The translations under genes were made by a program, and so were the position numbers. From contig JANTGW010000057.1 of NCBI GenBank assembly GCA_024762705.1, positions 1 through 6,926 of the forward strand: 6,926 nt of DNA, given 5' to 3'. Below the pieces are notes generated by a model that saw only the letters and a program-made list of their open reading frames with translations, was not told the DNA's origin and searched no databases. Numbering within the stretch: the first letter of the stretch is position 1; each line of letters starts with the position of its first letter. This document shows, in pieces, positions 1-6,788 of the stretch. Origin of the DNA: Sulfurimonas sp. (GTDB lineage: Bacteria; Campylobacterota; Campylobacteria; Campylobacterales; Sulfurimonadaceae).

Positions 1-277
1 GATGAACCATATCATAAACACTACGTTCTATCTCTTGATAAATTTCATCATCGTTCATTCTTTGGGAATTGTCTTTAATGCTTCCCTTTGTTTCATCAAG
101 CTTTTTTTTCAAATAATAGAGTTCTCTGTTTAAGTCTTCCACAACAGATGCAACTGAGCGTATATTTCGAGAGTACTCGGCATCTTTTGTAAAAACATAA
201 TAAAGCAGATATAAAATAATCCCGCCCAATATAATAATAAGATACTCTACATTAAAATTGAAATTTTGCAAATTCAC
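1..277 (-). CDS. Membrane-anchored coiled-coil protein, C-terminus outside the window
   Basis: About 92 codons are visible and the frame stays open to the window edge, so the protein is partial at its C-terminus. I chose the GTG at 275-277: the frame is closed by a TGA a few codons upstream, no ATG lies near, and this GTG overlaps the TGA of the upstream gene as GTGA, a typical coupled start. A weak AAGAG-type ribosome site precedes it. Residues about 11-29 are hydrophobic (EYLIIILGGIILYLLYYVF) and form one membrane helix. The following residues are charged and helical, with heptad-like leucines (VVEDLNRELYYLKKKLDE), so a cytoplasmic or periplasmic coiled coil is likely. I recognise no family and predict no enzyme activity. 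It is the third gene of the mqnP run. The open frame, coupled start and membrane helix make it a real gene; its function is unknown. Confidence 0.7.
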   Translation of the reverse strand, partial: MNLQNFNFNVEYLIIILGGIILYLLYYVFTKDAEYSRNIRSVASVVEDLNRELYYLKKKLDETKGSIKDNSQRMNDDEIYQEIERSVYDMVH

Positions 278-798
278 TGTTTTTTCTCTTTCGATTCACG
301 AATTAAAATACGTTCACGCGCTGTCAAATAAGCCGCCCACTCTTTTTCATCCCGCTCATGCATTCTTGTAATTTCAGCCAAATTTTCGGATATTGCTTTA
401 AAAAAAACACCAATGTCCCGTTTTGGGTGTACAGGCATCGCAATACGTCCGTAATACTCTTTACCGGTTTCAAGTACCGGCTCTTCAAGCTCAAAATGCT
501 CAAACCCGATGGCTTTAATGTGTGCTTCATTAGTCAGTGAAAGTCTTTGTGGCGCTTCATTTTTCAAAAACATTTCAAGGGCATCTATTTTTCTATGCAG
601 CTCTACCATCAGATTAAGCAATACAGGGTCACTCTCTGATGTTTCACCTCGCGCTTTTGCAAGTTTTAACCACTGCGAAATCGGGTCATCATCACTTTGG
701 CTAAGCTGTTGATACTCTCTTTCATATGCTTCTTTGTCTAAGTCAGCTTCTGAAAAAACTATATCAATCGGTGCGGGAACTAAACGTGGACTGTTCAT
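274..798 (-). CDS. Conserved protein with atypical PilZ-like domain
   Basis: 174 residues, soluble, no signal peptide. The ATG overlaps the mqnP stop as ATGA and has its own AGGA ribosome site (806-809) seven bases upstream. The first 50 residues are acidic and probably loosely folded. Residues about 56-80 form an amphipathic helix (SDPVLLNLMVELHRKIDALE), residues about 85-135 look like beta strands ending in RIAMPVHPKRDIGVFF, and residues about 138-168 form a long helix ending in TARERILIRE. A 'lead helix, small barrel, helix with RER.LIR' layout resembles atypical PilZ proteins. The usual c-di-GMP ligands, RxxxR and [D/N]xSxxG, are not recognisable: the place where the second would be reads RLSLTNEAHIKAIGFE. 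The PilZ assignment is therefore a fold-level guess, and nucleotide binding cannot be claimed. It is clearly a coding gene, tightly linked to mqnP, with unknown role. Confidence 0.8.
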   Translation of the reverse strand: MNSPRLVPAPIDIVFSEADLDKEAYEREYQQLSQSDDDPISQWLKLAKARGETSESDPVLLNLMVELHRKIDALEMFLKNEAPQRLSLTNEAHIKAIGFEHFELEEPVLETGKEYYGRIAMPVHPKRDIGVFFKAISENLAEITRMHERDEKEWAAYLTARERILIRESKEKKQ

Positions 799-1667
799 GA
801 TACCATCCTGTCTATAATTATTAAAATCAAAAATGCGATTCCCAAATAGCCGTTGACAGTAAAAAAAGCGCGGTCAATCTTAGTAAAATCTCTGCGAACC
901 AGTATCTGCTCATAGTAAAGCACAAAAGCACTCCCTACTGCTGCTACAAAAGCAAAAAAACCTAAATCTGCCGCCCATACAAAAAGCAACCAAAATAAAA
1001 CGGCTAAAGCATGAAACAGTGCCGAGATAAAAAGTGTAGCATCCGCACCGTAACGTGAAGGAATCGAATACAAGTCATTGTCTTTGTCAAAATCCATATC
1101 CTGCAGTGAATAGAGCAAGTCAAACCCTGCAACCCAAAAGATAACGCCAAGTGAAAGCAAAACAGACCATAAGGGAATAGAAGCCATCACTGCGATTACC
1201 CCCGCTAGAGGTGCAAGTCCAAGAGCAATACCTAAAACAACATGAGCCAATGATGAAAACCGTTTAAAGTAAGAATATGATGTCAAAATAAGCAAAATAG
1301 GGATACTCAGTGTAAAAGCCAAAGAATTTATCATATAAGATACTGCTATAAAAACAACTGCATTGACAATAATAAATATCAATATACTTGTTTTATCAAG
1401 CCTGCCGTCCACATTAGGACGGTTTGCAGTTCGGGGGTTCTTAGCGTCTATATCGGTGTCTGCATACCGGTTTACACCCATCGCAAAATTTCTTGCACTC
1501 ACAGCAGCCAATATCCCCATAATAAACAACCATAACCCAAACCAGCCGTCTGCTGCCACGATCATTGCTATAAAAATAAACGGCAAAGAGAAGATAGAGT
1601 GTTCAAACATCACAAGTTCATTAAAATCTTTTGCTTTTCGTATCAGTCTTTGCAAATCAAACCCCAT
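795..1667 (-). CDS. mqnP: Menaquinone biosynthesis prenyltransferase MqnP (UbiA family)
   Basis: 290 residues, the usual UbiA-family length, with eight or nine hydrophobic helices. An integral inner-membrane enzyme that transfers a polyprenyl chain from its diphosphate to an aromatic acceptor. The first Asp-rich motif is NRYADTDID (N66, D70, D74) and the second is QDMDFD (D190, D194); together they bind Mg-diphosphate. The sequence between (KNPRTANRP) is typical of the family. Campylobacterota make menaquinone by the futalosine route, so the acceptor is inferred to be 1,4-dihydroxy-6-naphthoate rather than 4-hydroxybenzoate; family members are often labelled UbiA. The ATG start has no clear ribosome site. 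It is the first gene of a minus-strand run of at least three genes and is divergent from the lipoprotein-miaA pair. As I recall, ubiA, a hypothetical gene and miaA are also neighbours in C. jejuni (Cj0164c-Cj0166c), which supports the phylum call. Confidence 0.93.
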   Translation of the reverse strand: MGFDLQRLIRKAKDFNELVMFEHSIFSLPFIFIAMIVAADGWFGLWLFIMGILAAVSARNFAMGVNRYADTDIDAKNPRTANRPNVDGRLDKTSILIFIIVNAVVFIAVSYMINSLAFTLSIPILLILTSYSYFKRFSSLAHVVLGIALGLAPLAGVIAVMASIPLWSVLLSLGVIFWVAGFDLLYSLQDMDFDKDNDLYSIPSRYGADATLFISALFHALAVLFWLLFVWAADLGFFAFVAAVGSAFVLYYEQILVRRDFTKIDRAFFTVNGYLGIAFLILIIIDRMVS

Positions 1668-1684
1668 CTGTGTATTTGTTTTAT

Positions 1685-1713
1685 ATTCTACCCAAATGTG
1701 ATTTAAATTTTAA
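1685..1713 (-). promoter_or_regulatory. Candidate promoter for the mqnP run
   Basis: On the minus strand a TAGAAT box (1685-1690) lies 17 bases downstream of TTAAAA (1708-1713), a plausible sigma-70 pair. It would give a leader of only about 10 bases, and mqnP lacks an obvious ribosome site. A second -10-like box, TACAAT (1718-1723), would give a leader of roughly 45 bases and is an alternative. The DNA is so AT-rich that either could be chance. Confidence 0.3.
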
Positions 1714-1787
1714 TGATATTGTAAAACTCTTTTTTTATGAAAATATTAAGTTTTCCATAATTAATATCTATCAAACAAAAATTTGAG

Positions 1788-1793
1788 TAAAAT
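1788..1793 (+). promoter_or_regulatory. Candidate -10 box for the lipoprotein-miaA operon
   Basis: TAAAAT, preceded by TTTGAG, lies about 30 bases upstream of the ATG at 1823 and would start transcription near 1800. No convincing -35 box is present, which is common in Campylobacterota, where the -10 box and upstream AT periodicity dominate. The box sits within a 12-base palindrome, TAAAATATTTTA (1788-1799). An AAAGG ribosome site at 1807-1811 follows, with a slightly long 11-base spacing to the ATG. Confidence 0.4.
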
Positions 1794-1822
1794 ATTTTAA
1801 ATTTTCAAAGGTTCACATAATA

Positions 1823-2461
1823 ATGAAATTTATCATTTTACTCTCGTTTATACTTCTTTTTAGTGCCTGTAATCTAACAGAATCAAAAGAGGATATAGCA
1901 GCTAAAAAAGTTGAAGAAAAAAAAGCTTTTGAAGAAAAAATTGCCGATGCGAAAGAAGTACAGCTCAAAAAAATTGATGCGCAAAAAGAACAGGAACTCG
2001 CCCGTATAAACTCTCAAACAACCTTGGCAACACTCGAAAAAGAACAGCTTTTAGAAAAAATAAAACTCGAAGCCCAAGCAGAAAAAGAAGCATTTGAAGC
2101 AAAACTAAGAGAACTTGAGCGCCAGGATGCCATGGAACTGAAGCGTTATTTACTCCTCATCCTTTTTTTACTTTTAGTCATCATTTCATATTTCGTTTAT
2201 CTTTATTTCAAACGAAGACATGATGACAAACTCAGAGCATATCAGGACAATCTGGACAAATATTTTCATCAGCAGGAAAATATGACAAAAATGCGTATAG
2301 CCGAAAAGATCATAGATACTGTTGCAAGCGGAAAGCTCGAAAAAGAACAGGAAAGTGAGCTTATAAAAGCCCTCAGTGGAAATATTGCACCTCAAGAAGA
2401 ACCAAAACTTTTAAGCGATAATGATTCACAAGATATTGAGATTATAGACGACAAAAAATGA
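1823..2461 (+). CDS. Predicted lipoprotein with long coiled coil and a second membrane helix
   Basis: 212 residues. The N-terminus is a lipoprotein signal: a hydrophobic stretch ending LLFSAC, with C16 as the lipidated cysteine (Phe at -3 is less common but allowed). Residues about 21-105 are highly charged, rich in Lys, Glu and Ala with heptad spacing, and form a long coiled coil. Residues about 109-129 (YLLLILFLLLVIISYFVYLYF) form a transmembrane helix followed by basic KRRHDDK, which by the positive-inside rule is cytoplasmic. The C-terminal 80 residues are helical and then acidic and probably disordered. The inferred topology is a lipid anchor and coiled coil on the periplasmic side, one crossing, and a cytoplasmic tail. 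It precedes miaA with an ATGA overlap, so miaA translation is probably coupled to it. I recognise no family with a known function. An uncleaved signal anchor is possible instead of lipidation. Confidence 0.85.
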   Translation: MKFIILLSFILLFSACNLTESKEDIAAKKVEEKKAFEEKIADAKEVQLKKIDAQKEQELARINSQTTLATLEKEQLLEKIKLEAQAEKEAFEAKLRELERQDAMELKRYLLLILFLLLVIISYFVYLYFKRRHDDKLRAYQDNLDKYFHQQENMTKMRIAEKIIDTVASGKLEKEQESELIKALSGNIAPQEEPKLLSDNDSQDIEIIDDKK

Positions 2462-3348
2462 GTTTTCAACAATTAGCCATCATTGGACCTACCGCTTCAG
2501 GTAAAAGTGACTTGGCAATTAAAGTTGCTAAGCAGATGAATGCCTACATACTTTCCATAGATTCTCTGAGTATCTACAAAGAGATAGACATCGTCTCTGC
2601 CAAACCCTCACCCGAAGAATTGGCACAGGTCAAACATTTTGGCATCAATGAACTTTTTGTCAATGAATACTTCAGTGTTGATATTTTTATAGATCTGTAC
2701 AAAAAAGTACTCCTTACATGTAAAGAACAAAACAAAAATCTCATCATCGTAGGCGGCACCTCTTTTTACCTGAAATCTTTACTTGAAGGACTCTCCCCAT
2801 TACCAGAGATAACGTCCAAAGACAGGTTACATGTAACGCAAAAATTAGAAAATTTAGAAGAGTGCTATAAATTTTTAACCGATATTGATGCAGAGTATAT
2901 GCAAAAAATAGCACCTAACGACAAATACCGCATGGAAAAAGCACTTTTGATTTACGAAGCCTCACAAATCACTCCAAGCCAGTGGTTTGCACAAAATCCG
3001 CCCAAACCCGTCATTCAAGACTTGAAAATTTACAATATAGATGTTGAACGCTCTGTTTTGCGTGAGCGCATAGAAAAAAGAACTCAAAAGATGTATGCAA
3101 GCGGGCTTATAGATGAAGTATGCTTTTTAGAACAAAAGTATACACGTACACCTAATGCCATGGGCGCTATCGGTATAGTCGAAGTTTTAGACTTTCTTGA
3201 TGGGAAAACCCAAACAGATGAAATGCTCTCACTCATATCAACACACACTGCCCAACTCGCAAAACGCCAACAGACCTTTAACCGTACACAGTTTAAAAAT
3301 GTCACAAGTGCAAAGCTTGAAGATTTAGAAAGTATTATTCTCTCTTAA
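2458..3348 (+). CDS. miaA: tRNA dimethylallyltransferase MiaA
   Basis: 296 residues, a normal MiaA length. The cytoplasmic enzyme transfers dimethylallyl from its diphosphate to N6 of A37 in tRNAs that read UNN codons, the first step to ms2i6A. Visible motifs, in order, are the P-loop GPTASGKS (10-17), the catalytic-region Asp D35 in IDSLSIYKEIDI, AKP at 48-50, the GGT loop with T101 (VGGTSFYLKSLLEGL), the MGAIGIVEVLDFL helix and, near the end, LAKRQQTFNRTQF, matching the family's AKRQxTWxR. The first motifs carry small departures (DSLSIY for the common DSxQVY, GGTSFY for GGTGLY). The ATG overlaps the upstream stop as ATGA and lacks its own ribosome site, so translation is probably coupled. 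The stop codon overlaps the convergent cheR stop. Confidence 0.96.
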   Translation: MSFQQLAIIGPTASGKSDLAIKVAKQMNAYILSIDSLSIYKEIDIVSAKPSPEELAQVKHFGINELFVNEYFSVDIFIDLYKKVLLTCKEQNKNLIIVGGTSFYLKSLLEGLSPLPEITSKDRLHVTQKLENLEECYKFLTDIDAEYMQKIAPNDKYRMEKALLIYEASQITPSQWFAQNPPKPVIQDLKIYNIDVERSVLRERIEKRTQKMYASGLIDEVCFLEQKYTRTPNAMGAIGIVEVLDFLDGKTQTDEMLSLISTHTAQLAKRQQTFNRTQFKNVTSAKLEDLESIILS

Positions 3349-4127
3349 AACAGATCGGCATGTCCGAAAAAAACACCATGTTCATCATCTTTTCTCATAC
3401 TCTCTAAAATATTCTTTGCTTTTTGTTTTGTCTCTTTGTCAAAATATATCAGCATATTTCTTGAAAATACGAAATCAAATTTTCCCAAATTCTTAAAAGA
3501 GTCCTCAAATATATTGGCAACTTCAAAGGAAACCAGTGACTTTACATTTGCTTGCAAAATATATCTTTGATTATCTATTTTAAAGTATTTATGCAAAATC
3601 TCAGGAGATAAATTTCTAATATTACGTTCTTTATATACTGCCTGTTTTGCTTTTTCGATTGCCTCTGCATTGATGTCAATGCCTAAAATATGAAAACTTG
3701 AGGGACTCACACCCGCTTCTAAGAATGCTATGGCAATAGAGTAAGGTTCCTCTCCTGTTGCGCAGGGAGCGCATAAGATTTTAATATTATTAGAATTTTT
3801 TTCTTTTACAAGTTTCACTAGTTCTTGTATCTGCTTTATTTCTCTATAAAAAAATGTTTCATTGGTCGTAAGCGTATCAATAAGTTCTTGTTTTAAAACA
3901 GTATCAACTCTGATTTTTTGCAGTAATTCATCAAATGAGCTTATTTTTCTCTGCCTGCAAAATGATGAAACCTTGCTTTTTAAGATACTCATCTGCTGCT
4001 CAAAGGTTATGCCCGTCTCTTTATAAAAGTAATCTGCAACAGGTGTGATATCATTGAAATCTTCTTGAAACACCACTCTTGTGTTTTCTTCTTCTTTTTG
4101 TACTTTCTTTCTAAAAAAACTAAACAT
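3345..4127 (-). CDS. cheR: Chemotaxis protein methyltransferase CheR, short C-terminus
   Basis: 260 residues. The cytoplasmic enzyme methylates receptor glutamates using S-adenosylmethionine. A helical N-domain (about 24-85) leads to the family signature TTNETFFYRE (87-96), then the SAM-binding stretch LCAPCATGEEPYSIA (118-132), the acidic GIDIN loop (149-153) and FSRNMLIYF (221-229). It ends at GHADLF, right where the usual GHSE motif sits; E. coli CheR continues about 20 residues further. The beta-subdomain loop between YF (181-182) and VSF (199-201) is a few residues shorter than in E. coli CheR by my hand comparison, as in pentapeptide-independent enzymes. The ATG shares one base with the cheB stop (TAATG), so the pair is probably coupled. 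Frames past the stop show no continuation of CheR, so this is not a simple frameshift. Confidence 0.93.
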   Translation of the reverse strand: MFSFFRKKVQKEEENTRVVFQEDFNDITPVADYFYKETGITFEQQMSILKSKVSSFCRQRKISSFDELLQKIRVDTVLKQELIDTLTTNETFFYREIKQIQELVKLVKEKNSNNIKILCAPCATGEEPYSIAIAFLEAGVSPSSFHILGIDINAEAIEKAKQAVYKERNIRNLSPEILHKYFKIDNQRYILQANVKSLVSFEVANIFEDSFKNLGKFDFVFSRNMLIYFDKETKQKAKNILESMRKDDEHGVFFGHADLF

Positions 4128-4705
4128 TATTCACAAAACTCACTTATAATATTCACTATATCCGAAATGTCATATACTTCTACATTTGGAACTAACAGTC
4201 TAGCTCTGCTAGGCATTCCATCTACTATGGCGCTCTGAGATGTTTCTGTAATGCACCGAACTCTATTTTTACTTAAATTTACACAAGCTTCTACGCCATC
4301 ATCCCCAATGCCGGTCAATATTACGGCCATTATTTCAAATTCATCTGATAACTGTATAAAAGAGTCAAATAAGATATTTATATTTGGATTATAACTATGA
4401 TTTGTCGCAGTTTTATAAAGAAAAAACAACTCACTGCCTTTTTTTTGTACCTTTGTTTCGCCCTCACAGACATATATATTTCCGGCATTCAAGTATTGCT
4501 GTTCCTGGACAATAGAAACACAATTTTTTCCACTCTGCTGTAAGTTTTTGGTAAAACTTTCCAAAAATCCATCAACCATATGCTGTCCTATGACAATAGC
4601 TGTCGATTCAAGTTTTGGGAGATTTTGTATGATTTTTATGATATGTCCAGGTCCCCCTGTTGAAGCACCTATAAGGACAATCTTATTAAGTGCGGAATGT
4701 TTCAA
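4127..4705 (-). CDS. cheB: Chemotaxis methylesterase CheB, catalytic domain only
   Basis: 192 residues covering just the methylesterase/deamidase domain; no receiver domain precedes it, as is known for C. jejuni CheB. It removes methyl groups from receptor glutamates. The catalytic triad is visible: S15 in IGASTGG, H42 in IGQHM and D136 in LTGIGDDG. Family segments [10 protein letters not shown] and [11 protein letters not shown] also match. The start is a TTG at 4703-4705: the frame is closed by a TAA only eight codons upstream, no ATG, GTG or other TTG lies in between, and the first internal ATG is beyond the catalytic serine. The start lies inside the last 20 bases of the receptor gene, with no ribosome site, so translation is likely coupled to the receptor. 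Without a receiver domain its activity cannot be switched by CheA phosphorylation in the E. coli manner. Confidence 0.94.
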   Translation of the reverse strand: MKHSALNKIVLIGASTGGPGHIIKIIQNLPKLESTAIVIGQHMVDGFLESFTKNLQQSGKNCVSIVQEQQYLNAGNIYVCEGETKVQKKGSELFFLYKTATNHSYNPNINILFDSFIQLSDEFEIMAVILTGIGDDGVEACVNLSKNRVRCITETSQSAIVDGMPSRARLLVPNVEVYDISDIVNIISEFCE

Positions 4706-6731
4706 GTTTTGTATTGAGTTGATCTGTTAAAGCATTTAAATGTTCCGCTGCTGAAGCGATCTCTTCAACACTTCTTGCATTTGTCGAAGATATTTCCTTG
4801 ATCTCTTCTACTTTAGTAACAATGACATCCACATTTTTACCGGTATCTTCAAAATCCCCAACTGTTTTATTAGTTGCATTTACTGCGTCATTCACAACTT
4901 CTACAGTTTCCCCTATTCTCTCTTCAACAGAATGAGTGATCTCTACCAAATCTTGAATCTCTTTAGAGTTGTTGTTCATCTGAGTCGATGCATCTATAAT
5001 AGACTGTACGACTACACTGATGGTTGCATTAATTTCAGAGAGTGTTTTTTGTGTTCTCTCTGCCAGTTTTCTCACCTCATCCGCAACTACTGCAAATCCA
5101 CGCCCGTGTTCACCTGCACGTGCTGCTTCAATTGCTGCATTTAATGCAAGCAAGTTCGTTTGATCTGCTATATCTGATATGATTACAAGAACGGTTTTTA
5201 CTTCATTTGCTTCATTTGAAAGAGTATCCATACTTTGTGCAAGTTCTGCTTCACTTTGTGCAGTTTCTTGTACTTTAGAAGCCAGTGTCACTATGTCATC
5301 TCTCGCAGTTTCCAAGTTTGAGTTTGCTTTTGTAATGTCTTCTTTGCTCTCTTGCGCATCATTTATTGCTGTTACGATTTCACTATTTACCATTGTTGCC
5401 TGACTTGTAGCCTCTTCAACAATATTCACAGAGCTTTCCACGCTGTTACCGACTCTAAGTGCGGTTGTTGAAAGTTCATGCGAGATAGATGCATTCTCTG
5501 ATGATGACTGTTTCGCAGAAACTATAAGTTCATGCAACGATTGTATAAGCTTATTGAAACTCTCTGCCATTTCTTTAATCTCTTGAGGCGCATTTGTATC
5601 TACTCTTTGTGTCAAGTCATTATTTTGAGATATTTCCAAGATTTTATTTTTAAAAGCATTCAAAGGCTTAATTACATTTACAGATAGCATCAAAAGTGCA
5701 ATGACGATAACTATAGTTAAAAGTATCAATGCATTTATTACTAAAGCATTTCTGATTTCATGTGGTACTATCAAGACTTCTGCTTCATCAATCTCCGACA
5801 TTATCGCCCATGTAATATCCTTTCCTACTTTTAAAGGTGCATATGCCGAGAGCACAGGGTTTCCATTATAATCTATGACAATTTTAATGCCTTTTTTACC
5901 ACTCAATGCTGCTCTGCTTGCCTCCGTATCAACCTTTCCTTTGGAAGGATTGGCAAAAGAAGCTTTTAGACTGTGCCCTTTAGGGTCCAAATAACTGTCA
6001 CTTCGCATAAGCTTATCCGGTCCTACCAAGTAGTCTTCCTGAGTCTCTCCATATCCTTGTCTAAATTGCATAATATTATTAATAGCATCTGCAGACACCT
6101 GAAAAACAAGTATGGCTTTTATCTGCCCATTTTCATATACAGGAGCACCCAAAAACATTGCCGGTTCATTGTTTGAAGGTGCATAAGGCTTCATGTCTAC
6201 AAAAACAGCTCTTTTTAACTCTTTTGCTTTTTTATAGACCTCTCCTAGTCCAGAATCTTTAAGTGGACCATTTTGAAGATTTGCTCCAAAATCACTCTCT
6301 TTTGCTTCTGTGTACATGACATGTCCATGCTCTGCAGAAATAACAAAAACATCATAATATCCATACGCTTTAACATATTTATGAAAAAAATCTTCATACG
6401 GTGCTATTTTACTCTTTACAAGTTCGCTCTCTACAGGAAATCTTCCATTAACATCTACACTTGCTTCATCATAAACAGACAATAAATCATCTAACAATTC
6501 TCGCAAATCTTTACTTTGTGATAAAACATCAATATCACCAACTCTTTCAGAGAAAAATGTTTCTATCTGTTTGGTTTTAGAATCCCTTGCAGCTGTCAAA
6601 GAGTCATAACTTTTCTTCATTAAAGCATCTGTTGCCTGCGTGACACCATTGTATGTTAATGTGAAAGCCAATATAACCAACGATATTATCAGCAATGCCA
6701 AGATTTGTGTTTTTATCGAAATCTGTTTCAT
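4686..6731 (-). CDS. Methyl-accepting chemotaxis protein with dCache sensor
   Basis: 681 residues. TM1 is about 8-28, TM2 about 328-350. The 300-residue periplasmic region begins with a long helix ([14 protein letters not shown]) and then shows a double-Cache pattern: [21 protein letters not shown] (about 125-144), [22 protein letters not shown] (about 191-212), then [15 protein letters not shown] and [11 protein letters not shown] before TM2. A HAMP domain follows (about 352-405, with P356). The signalling hairpin has the conserved tip [20 protein letters not shown] plus the [18 protein letters not shown] run (about 521-560), with about 135-140 residues on each arm. Glu pairs at 439/440 and 656/657 are candidate methylation sites. 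It ends in KLETFRT without a flexible linker and pentapeptide. The RxWY amino-acid-sensing motif is absent, so the ligand is unknown. The ATG has a good AAGGA site. First gene of the receptor-cheB-cheR operon. Confidence 0.96.
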   Translation of the reverse strand: MKQISIKTQILALLIISLVILAFTLTYNGVTQATDALMKKSYDSLTAARDSKTKQIETFFSERVGDIDVLSQSKDLRELLDDLLSVYDEASVDVNGRFPVESELVKSKIAPYEDFFHKYVKAYGYYDVFVISAEHGHVMYTEAKESDFGANLQNGPLKDSGLGEVYKKAKELKRAVFVDMKPYAPSNNEPAMFLGAPVYENGQIKAILVFQVSADAINNIMQFRQGYGETQEDYLVGPDKLMRSDSYLDPKGHSLKASFANPSKGKVDTEASRAALSGKKGIKIVIDYNGNPVLSAYAPLKVGKDITWAIMSEIDEAEVLIVPHEIRNALVINALILLTIVIVIALLMLSVNVIKPLNAFKNKILEISQNNDLTQRVDTNAPQEIKEMAESFNKLIQSLHELIVSAKQSSSENASISHELSTTALRVGNSVESSVNIVEEATSQATMVNSEIVTAINDAQESKEDITKANSNLETARDDIVTLASKVQETAQSEAELAQSMDTLSNEANEVKTVLVIISDIADQTNLLALNAAIEAARAGEHGRGFAVVADEVRKLAERTQKTLSEINATISVVVQSIIDASTQMNNNSKEIQDLVEITHSVEERIGETVEVVNDAVNATNKTVGDFEDTGKNVDVIVTKVEEIKEISSTNARSVEEIASAAEHLNALTDQLNTKLETFRT

Positions 6732-6737
6732 CAGATA

Positions 6738-6742
6738 TCCTT
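6738..6742 (-). promoter_or_regulatory. Ribosome binding site of the chemoreceptor
   Basis: AAGGA on the minus strand, six bases upstream of the ATG at 6729-6731. It is the clearest ribosome site in the window and supports that start; by contrast cheB and miaA, which overlap their upstream genes, have none. Confidence 0.75.
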
Positions 6743-6762
6743 AATTTTATATTAATAAAATT
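6743..6762. repeat. Perfect 8-base inverted repeat in the chemoreceptor leader
   Basis: AATTTTAT (6743-6750) and ATAAAATT (6755-6762) are perfect inverted copies separated by four bases. The repeat sits between the TATAAT box and the ribosome site, so it would cover the transcription start and leader. It could be an operator for a dimeric regulator or a weak RNA hairpin next to the ribosome site. All arm bases are A or T, so chance cannot be excluded. Confidence 0.45.
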
Positions 6763-6767
6763 TTATG

Positions 6768-6773
6768 ATTATA
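6768..6773 (-). promoter_or_regulatory. -10 box of the chemoreceptor operon promoter
   Basis: A consensus TATAAT on the minus strand in the 57-base gap between the upstream gene and the chemoreceptor, giving a leader of about 30 bases. No good -35 box lies 16-18 bases upstream, as is usual in Campylobacterota. I see no sigma-28 or sigma-54 element, so expression is inferred to be by the housekeeping sigma factor. Confidence 0.5.
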
Positions 6774-6788
6774 TTTCTTATTTCTGAC

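Noticed and set aside
1363..1701. A 112-codon plus-strand open frame opposite mqnP.
   Set aside because: It is antisense to the strongly conserved UbiA motifs, has no ribosome site and its translation looks like no protein family.
1788..1799. 12-base palindrome TAAAATATTTTA as an operator.
   Set aside because: It consists only of A and T in very AT-rich DNA and coincides with the -10 box, so chance is the simpler reading.
3084..3305. Minus-strand open frame beyond the cheR stop as a possible lost CheR tail.
   Set aside because: It is the antisense of conserved miaA residues, and its Cys- and Ser-rich translation does not resemble the CheR C-terminus.
4127..4705. cheB as a truncated gene that lost its receiver domain.
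   Set aside because: The catalytic domain is complete, and a receiver-less CheB followed by CheR is known in C. jejuni, so this is the lineage-normal form.
4686..4712. The receptor's KLETF ending resembles the NWETF pentapeptide that tethers CheR and CheB.
   Set aside because: It lacks the Trp, follows the signalling helix directly with no flexible linker and is not the last five residues; ordinary hairpin ends often look like this.
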